Assembly (NCBI GenBank): GCA_902783905.1
Contig: CACZSP010000227.1
Location: 1 to 6,300, forward strand
DNA from: an uncultured Ruminococcus sp.
GTDB lineage: Bacteria; Bacillota; Clostridia; Oscillospirales; CAG-272
DNA: 6,300 nucleotides
Reading direction: 5' to 3'
The number at the start of each line of letters is the position of its first letter. The first letter of the stretch is position 1. This document shows positions 1-6,021 of the stretch, in pieces. The notes under the pieces are model-generated. The model was not told the DNA's origin and did no database searches. It saw only the letters and a program-made list of their open reading frames with translations. The translations under genes were made by a program, and so were the position numbers.

Positions 1-576
1 ACCACCTGCCCCAACGGGACCGAAAACTATTCCTGCATTATGTACGATTCTGACAGATACGACGTAGAGGACAGCGGAGTAATTCCGTACTCGATGACCG
101 CAAACGTTTGGTGCCGCAATATGGGCTGGGCGCTTCTGAAGAACAAAACGACCGGTCTGCGTTTCGTCCTTATTTCCACTCACTGGGATTTTGACAATTC
201 GGAAAACAACCGCGCCCAGTACAGAAAGGTCCAGGCCGAGGAAATGAGCGCAGCGGTTGCGAATTTTGCAAAAAAATACGACTGCCCGGTATTCACGACG
301 GGCGACTACAACTGCATCCAGAGCAGCGACTCGATGTCTTATTTCAGAAGCATCAACAATATGTGGTGCTCCAAGTTCGATTCGAAGCAGTACTACAATA
401 TCTACGGATCCTGCTCAAGTCTCGGAGCCGACGTCAATCCTTCGGGCAATTCGATCGATTTCGTTTTCGGTACGAAGGATACGGAATGCCTCGGGAATAT
501 GATAATCGTAAACTGCAGCACGAAACTCATATCCGATCACAGACCGGTGCTCGCGGATATAAAGATAAATAAATGA
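1..576 (+). CDS. Endonuclease/exonuclease/phosphatase (EEP) family protein, C-terminal part
   Basis: The reading frame is open from the first base to a TGA at 574-576, so this is the 3' part of a longer gene; the ATG at position 40 is internal. About 191 residues are visible. They carry the C-terminal half of the EEP (DNase I-like) fold: STHWD with the conserved His (codon 181), GDYNC matching the GDFN metal/catalytic motif (Asp codon 304), SIDFVF matching the late IDyIf strand (Asp codon 457) and SDHRPV with the catalytic Asp-His (codons 535 and 538). These are metal-dependent phosphodiesterases or phosphatases acting on nucleic acids, phospholipids or sugar phosphates. The substrate cannot be told from this part, and any signal peptide or anchor would lie off the left edge. 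The stop codon overlaps the start of the ABC-F gene in an ATGA, implying co-transcription and translational coupling. Family assignment is firm; specific function is open. Confidence 0.88.
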   Translation, partial: TTCPNGTENYSCIMYDSDRYDVEDSGVIPYSMTANVWCRNMGWALLKNKTTGLRFVLISTHWDFDNSENNRAQYRKVQAEEMSAAVANFAKKYDCPVFTTGDYNCIQSSDSMSYFRSINNMWCSKFDSKQYYNIYGSCSSLGADVNPSGNSIDFVFGTKDTECLGNMIIVNCSTKLISDHRPVLADIKINK

Positions 577-2495
577 CGGTAATAAGCGTATCCGGCCTGA
601 CCGTTTCCTTCGGCGCAGAAACGCTCTTCGAGGGTATTTCCTTTGCCCTCGACGGCAGTGACCGCCTCGGGATCGTCGGAGCCAACGGATGCGGCAAATC
701 CACTCTTCTGAAGGTCATAACCGGGGAGCTCGAGCCGGATGCGGGAGACGTTTTCATCTCCTCGGGTACCGACGTGCTCATGCTGGGGCAGGATTCGGCG
801 TCGGCGGTCCCGGAGACCGGCGCCGGATGCGCTCTCGAGCGTATGTATCTTGCTTTCCCCGAGCTGACGGCCGCCGAAAGAAGGACCGATGAACTGACGC
901 GCTGGCTCTCTTTGCACAGCGGTGAGTCGTCGGATCCGAAATACGCCTCCGCCGCTTCCGAACTGTCGTCGCTCACCGAGTTTTACGCGGCGAACGGAGG
1001 GCATGTTTACCGATCCCGCTGCCGCTCCACTCTGGAGAAGATGGGGTTCGACGAAGAGTCGATGTCCCGGCCTCTGCCGTCGCTTTCCGGAGGTCAGCGG
1101 ACGCGCCTCGAGCTGTCTGCGAGACTTTGCCGTGAGCCGGGGATACTGATACTCGACGAGCCGACGAACCATCTGGATATCGAGACACTCGGCTGGCTCG
1201 AAAACTATCTGTCGACCTATCCCGGATGCATAATCACCGTCTCTCACGACAGATATTTCCTTGACAGGATAACGAACAGGACTCTTTTCATAGATCATAA
1301 AAAAGGGAAACTGTACGACGGCTGCTACAGCGCGAGCGAGGAGCGGCGCAGGACCGACAGGGAGATCTACGAGCGTCATTATATAAACCAGCAGCGAGAG
1401 ATCGCCCGGCAGAGGGCGTATATCGAGCAGCAGCGGCGCTGGGGCAGGGAGAGAAACATAATCGCCGCCGAAAGCAGGGAAAAGCTGCTCGACAAAATGG
1501 AAAAGCTCGACGCGCCCGAAAAGGACGCGAAGGGGCTTTCCTTCCGGTTTCCGACGACGGTACAGAGCGGAAACGACGTTTTCACGTTCAGATCGGTAAC
1601 CTTCGGCTACGGAGAAAAAAAGCTGCTGAAGGACGCGTCCCTGATGATCAGGCGCGGCGAGCGTGTTTTCGTCACCGGGCCGAACGGGTGCGGCAAGTCC
1701 ACCTTTCTCAAGCTGCTTCTCGGGCGTCTGATCCCCGGATCGGGTACGGTCGAAGCCGGACACAACGTTATCTCCGGCTATTACGATCAGGAAAACCAGC
1801 AGCTGGATCCCGGATCTACTGTCATCGAAGAGCTCTGGCACCGATACCCACGCATGACCGAAACCGAGGTCAGAAGCGCGCTCGGGCTGTTCCTCTTCAG
1901 GGGGGACGACGTGTTCAGGGAGATCTCGGTTCTCAGCGGCGGGGAAAAGGCGAGACTGTCGCTTTTGCGGCTGATGCTTTCGCCGGTCAACACTCTCGTT
2001 CTCGACGAACCGACGAACCATCTGGACGTAATGTCGCGCGAAGCCCTGGAAAAGGCGCTCCGCGGATTTGAGGGAACGCTTATCTGCGTTTCCCATGACA
2101 GATTTTTCATAAATTCGCTTTCCACGAGGATCATCGCCTTCACGGAGGACGGAGGTCTGGCCGATATACCGGTCGACGAGCCGGGGCACGGCTGGGACGA
2201 ATGGAGAAACTCCGCGCGCGCCGGAGGGACGGCCCGCGATCAGTCGCGAAAGACGTCTTCGGGTAAAGAGGAATATCTGAAGGCCAAAAAAGACGTCGCC
2301 GACAGAAGGCGGGAGGCGGCGAGAATGGAACGCCTCCGGGCGGAGCAGAAGAAACTCGAGGAGGAGATCGACCGCCTTAACGCCGAGCTTTACGGAAGCG
2401 CGGCGAACGACTACCAGCGCGCAGCGGAGATCGTGAAAACGGTCGGCGAATACGAGCAGCGTCTGCTGGAAATATACGAAGAGACCGAATCCTGA
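573..2495 (+). CDS. ABC-F family ATPase (ribosome-associated, YdiF-like)
   Basis: A 640-residue protein with two fused ABC ATPase domains and no membrane segments, the hallmark of ABC-F translation factors, which bind the ribosomal E site and act on stalled or drug-bound ribosomes. Domain 1 has Walker A GANGCGKST (36-44), Q-loop Gln73, signature LSGGQ (171-175), Walker B LILDEPTNHLD (192-202, catalytic Glu196) and switch SHDR (224-227). Domain 2 has GPNGCGKST (369-377), Q-loop Gln406, LSGGE (454-458), LVLDEPTNHLD (475-485, Glu479) and SHDR (507-510). All ATPase residues are intact. The linker between domains (about 235-325) is rich in Arg, Glu and Gln, as expected for the tRNA-interaction motif. 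A charged C-terminal extension (about 555-640) looks like a coiled coil, which with the length resembles Bacillus YdiF more than short antibiotic-resistance ABC-Fs. The start is set by the N-terminal beta strand and the 4-nt overlap with the EEP gene; I see only a weak Shine-Dalgarno. The exact subfamily is an inference. Confidence 0.95.
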   Translation: MTVISVSGLTVSFGAETLFEGISFALDGSDRLGIVGANGCGKSTLLKVITGELEPDAGDVFISSGTDVLMLGQDSASAVPETGAGCALERMYLAFPELTAAERRTDELTRWLSLHSGESSDPKYASAASELSSLTEFYAANGGHVYRSRCRSTLEKMGFDEESMSRPLPSLSGGQRTRLELSARLCREPGILILDEPTNHLDIETLGWLENYLSTYPGCIITVSHDRYFLDRITNRTLFIDHKKGKLYDGCYSASEERRRTDREIYERHYINQQREIARQRAYIEQQRRWGRERNIIAAESREKLLDKMEKLDAPEKDAKGLSFRFPTTVQSGNDVFTFRSVTFGYGEKKLLKDASLMIRRGERVFVTGPNGCGKSTFLKLLLGRLIPGSGTVEAGHNVISGYYDQENQQLDPGSTVIEELWHRYPRMTETEVRSALGLFLFRGDDVFREISVLSGGEKARLSLLRLMLSPVNTLVLDEPTNHLDVMSREALEKALRGFEGTLICVSHDRFFINSLSTRIIAFTEDGGLADIPVDEPGHGWDEWRNSARAGGTARDQSRKTSSGKEEYLKAKKDVADRRREAARMERLRAEQKKLEEEIDRLNAELYGSAANDYQRAAEIVKTVGEYEQRLLEIYEETES

Positions 2496-2505
2496 AAAAT
2501 ATAAC

Positions 2506-2510
2506 GGAGG
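2506..2510 (+). promoter_or_regulatory. Ribosome binding site of the isomerase gene
   Basis: GGAGG lies 8 nt before the ATG at 2519. It decides between that ATG and a nearby out-of-frame ATG at 2512, which sits only 1 nt after the GGAGG and could not use it. Confidence 0.8.
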
Positions 2511-2518
2511 AATGGCAG

Positions 2519-3331
2519 ATGAAGATTGGAGTGCTGACTACGCTCAATTCAAAAGTCGAGGAAAACATAAGAAAGGTCGCCGAACTCGGAATAGAAACGG
2601 CTCAGCTGAAATGCTGGGACAGCCGTTATCTGACCGACGAAATGGCCGACCGCGCCGCAGCCGCCGCAAAGGAATACGGAGTCGAGATCACCGGATTCTG
2701 GTGCGGATGGGACGGAATGTCATACTGGAATTTTTACGAGGGGCCGCTTACCCTCGGTCTGGTTCCTCCCGAGTTCCGAGCGGAAAGGATTAAGATGCTA
2801 CTCGCCGGCGCCGCCACCGCCCGCCGCATGGGAGTGACCGACGTTATCACTCACGTGGGCTTTATTCCGGAAAATCCCGCGACGACCGAATACCAGTCGC
2901 TTGTAGCGGCTCTTCGCTATCTTGCCAGACAGCTTCTTCCGCACGGTCAGTATTTCCTTTTCGAGACCGGGCAGGAGACTCCCGTAACTCTTAAGCGAAC
3001 CATCGAGGAGGTCGGGACCGGAAACCTGGGTATCAATCTCGATCCCGCAAATCTTCTGATGTACGGAAAAGCCAATCCGGTCGACGCCGTTTACGTTTTC
3101 GGTGAATACGTTCGGGGCATCCACGGCAAGGACGGCGACTATCCGACCGACGGCAGGCATCTCGGGCCCGAGAAGCCGCTCGGACAGGGAAGAGTCGACT
3201 ATCCTCGCTTTATCGCCGCCCTTAAGGAAAAAGGATACGACGGAGCTATCACTATCGAGCGCGAAATATCCGGCGAAAAACAGATCGAGGATATTCTTTC
3301 TGCAAAGAAGATCCTCGAGGAACTTATCTGA
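2519..3331 (+). CDS. Sugar phosphate isomerase/epimerase (xylose isomerase-like TIM barrel)
   Basis: A 270-residue protein of the usual length for AP endonuclease 2/xylose isomerase-like TIM-barrel enzymes. These use a divalent metal to interconvert keto sugars, sugar phosphates or inositol derivatives in the cytoplasm. The four expected metal ligands can be placed in order: Glu149 (FET), Asp175 (NLDPAN), His202 (IHGKDGD) and Glu247 (TIERE). His112 in THVG and the C-terminal GQGRVDYPRF and EKGYDGAI segments also fit the family. No signal peptide or membrane segment is visible. A good Shine-Dalgarno supports the start. The gene lies 23 nt after the ABC-F gene and 9 nt before the LUD gene, so it is probably in the same transcript. 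The family is broad and annotation by name is unreliable: the substrate could be a ketohexose, an inosose, hydroxypyruvate or something else, and no flanking kinase or transporter narrows it down. Confidence 0.9.
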   Translation: MKIGVLTTLNSKVEENIRKVAELGIETAQLKCWDSRYLTDEMADRAAAAAKEYGVEITGFWCGWDGMSYWNFYEGPLTLGLVPPEFRAERIKMLLAGAATARRMGVTDVITHVGFIPENPATTEYQSLVAALRYLARQLLPHGQYFLFETGQETPVTLKRTIEEVGTGNLGINLDPANLLMYGKANPVDAVYVFGEYVRGIHGKDGDYPTDGRHLGPEKPLGQGRVDYPRFIAALKEKGYDGAITIEREISGEKQIEDILSAKKILEELI

Positions 3332-3334
3332 GGT
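3330..3334 (+). promoter_or_regulatory. Ribosome binding site overlapping the isomerase stop codon
   Basis: GAGGT begins inside the TGA stop (3329-3331) of the isomerase gene and lies 6 nt before the ATG at 3341. This arrangement favours coupled reinitiation and supports that start codon. Confidence 0.7.
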
Positions 3335-3340
3335 AACGCC

Positions 3341-3979
3341 ATGCCGGATTCGAAAAGATATATCGATCAGAGAAACCGTCTGCTCTCGGCGAAGATAATA
3401 CGCGGACTCGAATCGAGGAATATGTCGGGCTATTATGCCGAAAACGCCGCAGAGGCGCTTCGGACCGCCCTTGAGCTTATTCCCGAAGGATCGTCGGTTA
3501 CGATGGGCGGCGGGATGAGCGTCATCGAAATAGGCCTCCGGGACGCTCTGAAGCAGGGAAATTATGCCTTCATCGACCGCGACGCCGCTGCCGACAAACG
3601 CGCCGCCATGCTGGCGGCGTACGACGCAGACTGGTTTCTTTCGGGCTGCAACGCGATCACCGAGGACGGAGTTCTCGTCAATATCGACGGAAACGCCAAC
3701 AGGGTCTCGGCAATCGCCCAGGGACCGCGTCACGTTCTCTTTATAGTCGGAATGAACAAGGTCTGCGCCGACGCCGACGCGGCTTTGAAACGCGCCCGCA
3801 ACACTGCTGCCCCGATCAACGCGCAGCGGTTCGGACTGAAGACGCCCTGCACCGCGACAGGCGCCTGCGCCGACTGCAAGTCTCCCGACACTATTTGCTG
3901 CCAGTTCCTGATCACCAGATTTTCAAAGCACCCCGGGCGCATACACGTCATCCTCGTCGGCGAGGATCTCGGGTTCTGA
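3341..3979 (+). CDS. LUD-domain protein (LutC/YkgG-like) with C-terminal cysteine cluster
   Basis: A 212-residue protein matching the LUD domain (formerly DUF162) found in LutB and LutC of L-lactate oxidation and in many stand-alone clostridial proteins labelled lactate utilization protein. The visible core has the glycine turn TMGGGMSV (54-61), DADWFLSGCNAITEDG (95-110), NIDGNANRVSA (114-124) and GPRHVLFIVGMNKV (128-141), in the order seen in the family. The C-terminal region contains Cys170, Cys176, Cys179, Cys186 and Cys187, spaced C-x5-C-x2-C-x6-CC, which could bind a metal or Fe-S cluster; that is inferred. No lutA- or lutB-type partner with ferredoxin motifs is in the window, so a role in lactate oxidation is not supported. 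It sits 9 nt after the isomerase gene and 3 nt before the sirtuin gene, implying co-expression. The domain call is firm and the reaction is unknown. Confidence 0.88.
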   Translation: MPDSKRYIDQRNRLLSAKIIRGLESRNMSGYYAENAAEALRTALELIPEGSSVTMGGGMSVIEIGLRDALKQGNYAFIDRDAAADKRAAMLAAYDADWFLSGCNAITEDGVLVNIDGNANRVSAIAQGPRHVLFIVGMNKVCADADAALKRARNTAAPINAQRFGLKTPCTATGACADCKSPDTICCQFLITRFSKHPGRIHVILVGEDLGF

Positions 3980-3982
3980 ACG

Positions 3983-4744
3983 ATGTCTCCCGATCTTATC
4001 GGTAAGATAGAGAAGCTCCGCGATTTCGTCGCGGAGTCTGAGAAGATCGCTTTCTTCGGAGGCGCCGGGGTCTCCACCGAAAGCGGAGTGCCCGACTTCA
4101 GAAGCAAGGACGGGCTTTACAATCAGCACGACGTCAGATTCGAGGGATATTCTCCCGAATATCTGCTCAGTCACGAATGCCTCGAGCGTCACCCGGAGGT
4201 CTTTTTCGAGTTTTACAGACAGAAGCTGGATACCCGCGGGATCCGTCCGAACGCGGCGCACCTCGCTCTGGCGGAGCTCGAAAAACGGGGCCGGGACGTT
4301 TCGGTGATCACCCAGAATATCGACGGCCTGCACACCGCCGCAGGCAGCCGCAAGGTTTACGAGATACACGGGACCACGGCGCGAAACTACTGCTGCAGAT
4401 GCGGGAAATCATTTTCCCCGTCTTATATCTTCGACTGTCCCGATCCTGTCCCGCGCTGCTCCTGCGGAGGCGTCGTCAGATGCGACGTCACTCTTTACGG
4501 GGAACAGCTGCCGGAAGACGCCGTCGAGGGCGCGGTCAGGGCGATCCGCGCCGCCGATCTGCTGATCATCGGCGGGACTTCTCTCCGCGTATATCCTGCG
4601 GCGTCATACGTCGGATATTTCCGCGGAAAGCACACGGCGGTCATCAACAGGGAGCGTCTCGGGCTGTCTCTCGACGGGGAAACCGACGTTGAGATCAACG
4701 CATCCATAGGCGAAGTTTTTTCATATTTGTTAAGCATTTTATAA
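3983..4744 (+). CDS. Sir2 family NAD-dependent protein deacylase (sirtuin)
   Basis: A 253-residue protein of typical bacterial sirtuin length, expected to remove acyl groups from lysine while consuming NAD+ and releasing nicotinamide and O-acyl-ADP-ribose. Visible motifs are the NAD-binding GGAGVS (26-31), GVPDFRS (35-41), TQNIDGLH (110-117), catalytic His129 in EIHG, and [11 protein letters not shown] (197-207). The zinc module uses Cys137, Cys140, Cys159 and Cys161 (C-x2-C and C-x-C). The family usually has Arg-Pro-Asp-Val before LYGE; here residue 167 is Cys in place of Pro (RCDVTLYGE). Cys138 is an additional cysteine beside the zinc ligands. The start lies 3 nt after the LUD stop with no well-placed Shine-Dalgarno, so translation probably depends on coupling. 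The N-terminal [18 protein letters not shown] segment agrees with the usual sirtuin start. Acyl specificity cannot be read from sequence alone. Confidence 0.95.
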   Translation: MSPDLIGKIEKLRDFVAESEKIAFFGGAGVSTESGVPDFRSKDGLYNQHDVRFEGYSPEYLLSHECLERHPEVFFEFYRQKLDTRGIRPNAAHLALAELEKRGRDVSVITQNIDGLHTAAGSRKVYEIHGTTARNYCCRCGKSFSPSYIFDCPDPVPRCSCGGVVRCDVTLYGEQLPEDAVEGAVRAIRAADLLIIGGTSLRVYPAASYVGYFRGKHTAVINRERLGLSLDGETDVEINASIGEVFSYLLSIL

Positions 4745-4757
4745 GAAACTTTTTTTT

Positions 4758-4763
4758 AGGTGG
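4758..4763 (+). promoter_or_regulatory. Ribosome binding site of the E2-like gene
   Basis: AGGTGG lies 10 nt before the ATG at 4774 and directly follows a run of eight T (4750-4757). It is the only purine-rich site near this start and supports it. Confidence 0.65.
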
Positions 4764-4773
4764 TACACGCACA

Positions 4774-5736
4774 ATGCAAAACGAAAAGGAAAATCCTTCA
4801 CAGGAGGTAAAGGCGGCAGACGAAAAAACTGCCGTCGAGGAGAATCCGCTTGCCTACCGCGTAAGGAAAAAACGCTTCGGGGACCGCTCGGACGGACGAA
4901 AGCTCCGCACGCTTCACCCGATGAACAGAATCATGCCCTATATCATGCCGAAAAGGAGCGACGCTCTGAACACCTTTTACGACAGGATAGAGGTCGGAAG
5001 GGCGGAGGAGATCTGCCGCCGCAAGGTGGCTGAAGGTATGACGAACATGACCATTCTTCATATCCTCCTTGCCGCCTACGTCAGGACGATAGCAGTCAGA
5101 CCCGGCATCAACCGCTTTATAAGCGGCCAGAAGGTCTACGCGCGAAACGGTATCGTATTCGTCATGACGATCAAAAAAGAGATGTCGCTGAAAGCCCCGG
5201 ACACCGTCATAAAGGTCGAATTCGAACCCTCCGACACGCTCGACGACGTCTACCGCAAATTCAACGACACAGCGGAAGCGGCGCTGAAGGCGCTGGATCA
5301 GCCGACCGATTTCGACAGTCTTACGGGAGTGTTGAACAAGCTGCCTGGCTTTGTACTCCGGTTTTTCGTCTGGGTCCTGAACAAGCTGGATTACAACGGA
5401 CATCTGCCCAAATCGCTGCTCAAGGTTTCCCCCTTCCACGGTTCGATGATCATCACCAGTATGGGCTCGCTCGGCATCAATCCGATCTATCACCACATCT
5501 ACGATTTCGGGAACCTGCCGGTTTTTCTTTCCTACGGAACGAAAAAAACGGTCGTAGAATTCGACAGGAAAGGGAATATCACCAAAAAGAGATATATCGA
5601 GCTCAAGGCGGTCACCGACGAGCGTATATGCGACGGTTATTATTTTGCTTCAGCTTTCAAGTATTTCAAAAAACTGATCGAACATCCCGACGCGCTGAAC
5701 GGGCCGCTGGGCGAGCTTGTCGAGGATATCGACTGA
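4774..5736 (+). CDS. E2/chloramphenicol-acetyltransferase-fold protein without lipoyl domain
   Basis: A 320-residue protein resembling the catalytic domain of 2-oxo acid dehydrogenase E2 acyltransferases and chloramphenicol acetyltransferase. Residues 1-40 are charged and probably disordered. MTILHILLAAYVRTIAVRP (92-110) followed by GINRFISGQKVYARNGI (111-127) matches the E2 helix and strand with its PelNr-type motif. MIITSMGSLG (225-234) matches the TisNlG strand, and TDERICDGYYFASAF (281-295) aligns with the DHRVVDG active-site motif. The catalytic His position is Glu283, while Asp287-Gly288 are kept. There is no lipoyl or E1/E3-binding domain and no E1 or E3 gene nearby, so this is not a normal dehydrogenase E2. 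A hydrophobic stretch at 191-204 is too short to call a membrane segment. Similar stand-alone proteins exist in clostridia, from memory. It could be an acyltransferase with changed chemistry or a non-catalytic CoA- or acyl-binding protein. It appears to be the last gene of the operon. Confidence 0.82.
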   Translation: MQNEKENPSQEVKAADEKTAVEENPLAYRVRKKRFGDRSDGRKLRTLHPMNRIMPYIMPKRSDALNTFYDRIEVGRAEEICRRKVAEGMTNMTILHILLAAYVRTIAVRPGINRFISGQKVYARNGIVFVMTIKKEMSLKAPDTVIKVEFEPSDTLDDVYRKFNDTAEAALKALDQPTDFDSLTGVLNKLPGFVLRFFVWVLNKLDYNGHLPKSLLKVSPFHGSMIITSMGSLGINPIYHHIYDFGNLPVFLSYGTKKTVVEFDRKGNITKKRYIELKAVTDERICDGYYFASAFKYFKKLIEHPDALNGPLGELVEDID

Positions 5737-5796
5737 CGGTTCGCAAAGCAAATAAACTTTTTTCGCTCCGCGCTCATACGCCCGGAGGTCCTTCCG

Positions 5797-5840
5797 AAGC
5801 GGGGACGCTGAAATTCGTTTTCAGCGTCCCCGCTTTAAAA
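5797..5840 (+). terminator. Probable intrinsic terminator after the E2-like gene
   Basis: A 17-bp perfect inverted repeat (left arm 5797-5813, right arm 5819-5835) encloses the 5-nt loop TTCGT. The stem is GC-rich in its lower half with AAA/TTT next to the loop, and it lies 60 bp after the stop of the E2-like gene. The following T-tract is short (TTT at 5834-5836, then AAAA), so termination may be less efficient than with a classic U-rich tail. Its position before an independent promoter supports the terminator reading. Confidence 0.75.
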
Positions 5841-5896
5841 TTGCGCCCCGAATGAGCGTTTGAATACAAAATGCCGCTTTGCGGAGTACAATACAT

Positions 5897-5928
5897 AAAA
5901 CAGGTTGCCGATTCAAAAAAACAGGTTG
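5897..5928 (+). repeat. 11-bp direct repeat, 21-bp period, next to the -35 box
   Basis: AAAACAGGTTG occurs at 5897-5907 and again, identically, at 5918-5928. The copies are 21 bp apart start to start, about two helical turns, so a protein could contact both on one face of the DNA. The second copy ends one base before the -35 hexamer. Within each copy, the nonamer starting ACAGGTTG resembles the site class bound by LytTR-domain regulators such as AgrA, with a 12-bp gap between nonamers. Presence of the repeat is seen directly; its role as an operator is inferred. Confidence 0.6.
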
Positions 5929-5957
5929 TTGAACGTGTAAAGGAATTACAATATAAT
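5929..5957 (+). promoter_or_regulatory. Sigma-A type promoter for the secreted-protein gene
   Basis: The -35 element TTGAAC (5929-5934, 4 of 6 consensus bases) is separated by exactly 17 bp from a perfect -10 element TATAAT (5952-5957). Transcription would start near 5964, giving a leader of about 57 nt before the ATG at 6022. The imperfect -35 next to a direct repeat fits an activator-assisted promoter. Confidence 0.75.
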
Positions 5958-6010
5958 TTAATAATAGAATGGGGCTCGGTTTAACAAGTTCCCTCAAAAA
6001 CTGAAGAAAG

Positions 6011-6015
6011 AGGAG
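6011..6015 (+). promoter_or_regulatory. Ribosome binding site of the secreted-protein gene
   Basis: AGGAG, within the purine run GAAGAAAGAGGAGAAAA, lies 6 nt before the ATG at 6022. It is a strong site that fixes the start of the right-edge gene. Confidence 0.8.
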
Positions 6016-6021
6016 AAAACA

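Larger units (their letters stand above)
5737..6021. other. Intergenic region between the operon and the secreted-protein gene
   Basis: About 285 bp with no supported gene. In order it holds a 60-bp spacer, the hairpin terminator, an AT-rich stretch with a direct repeat, a strong promoter, and a leader of about 57 nt ending in a Shine-Dalgarno. Base composition drops sharply in GC after about 5855, as expected of a regulatory region. No tRNA, riboswitch or known small RNA could be recognised. Confidence 0.8.

Noticed and set aside
537..2189. A 550-codon open frame on the - strand opposite the ABC-F gene.
   Set aside because: It is fully antisense to a gene with all ABC-F motifs, its translation is rich in Arg, Pro and Gly with no recognisable domain, and long antisense frames are common in GC-rich coding DNA.
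2798..3733. A 311-codon open frame on the - strand across the isomerase and LUD genes.
   Set aside because: It spans two well-supported genes on the other strand and resembles no family; it is a shadow of codon bias.
4802..4808. A perfect AGGAGGT Shine-Dalgarno-like sequence inside the E2-like gene.
   Set aside because: No ATG, GTG or TTG follows at a usable distance; it simply encodes Gln-Glu-Val in codons 10-12. It may cause a brief ribosome pause.
4798..5496. A 232-codon open frame on the - strand opposite the E2-like gene.
   Set aside because: The + strand frame carries the E2/CAT motifs; the antisense translation has no recognisable features.
5874..5884. A small hairpin CCGC-TTT-GCGG.
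   Set aside because: Four base pairs with no T-tract or conserved context; expected by chance.
5860..5892. A possible second promoter (TTGAAT and TACAAT) upstream of the repeat.
   Set aside because: The spacer is 21 bp, too long for sigma-A, and no better -35 box fits the TACAAT.
5871..5984. A 37-codon + strand frame (ATG 5871, TAA 5982-5984) crossing the direct repeat and the promoter. The 21-bp repeat period also equals 7 codons.
   Set aside because: It has no Shine-Dalgarno, and the -10 box and repeat lie inside it, so a regulatory reading is simpler. Conservation of the peptide in relatives would reopen it.
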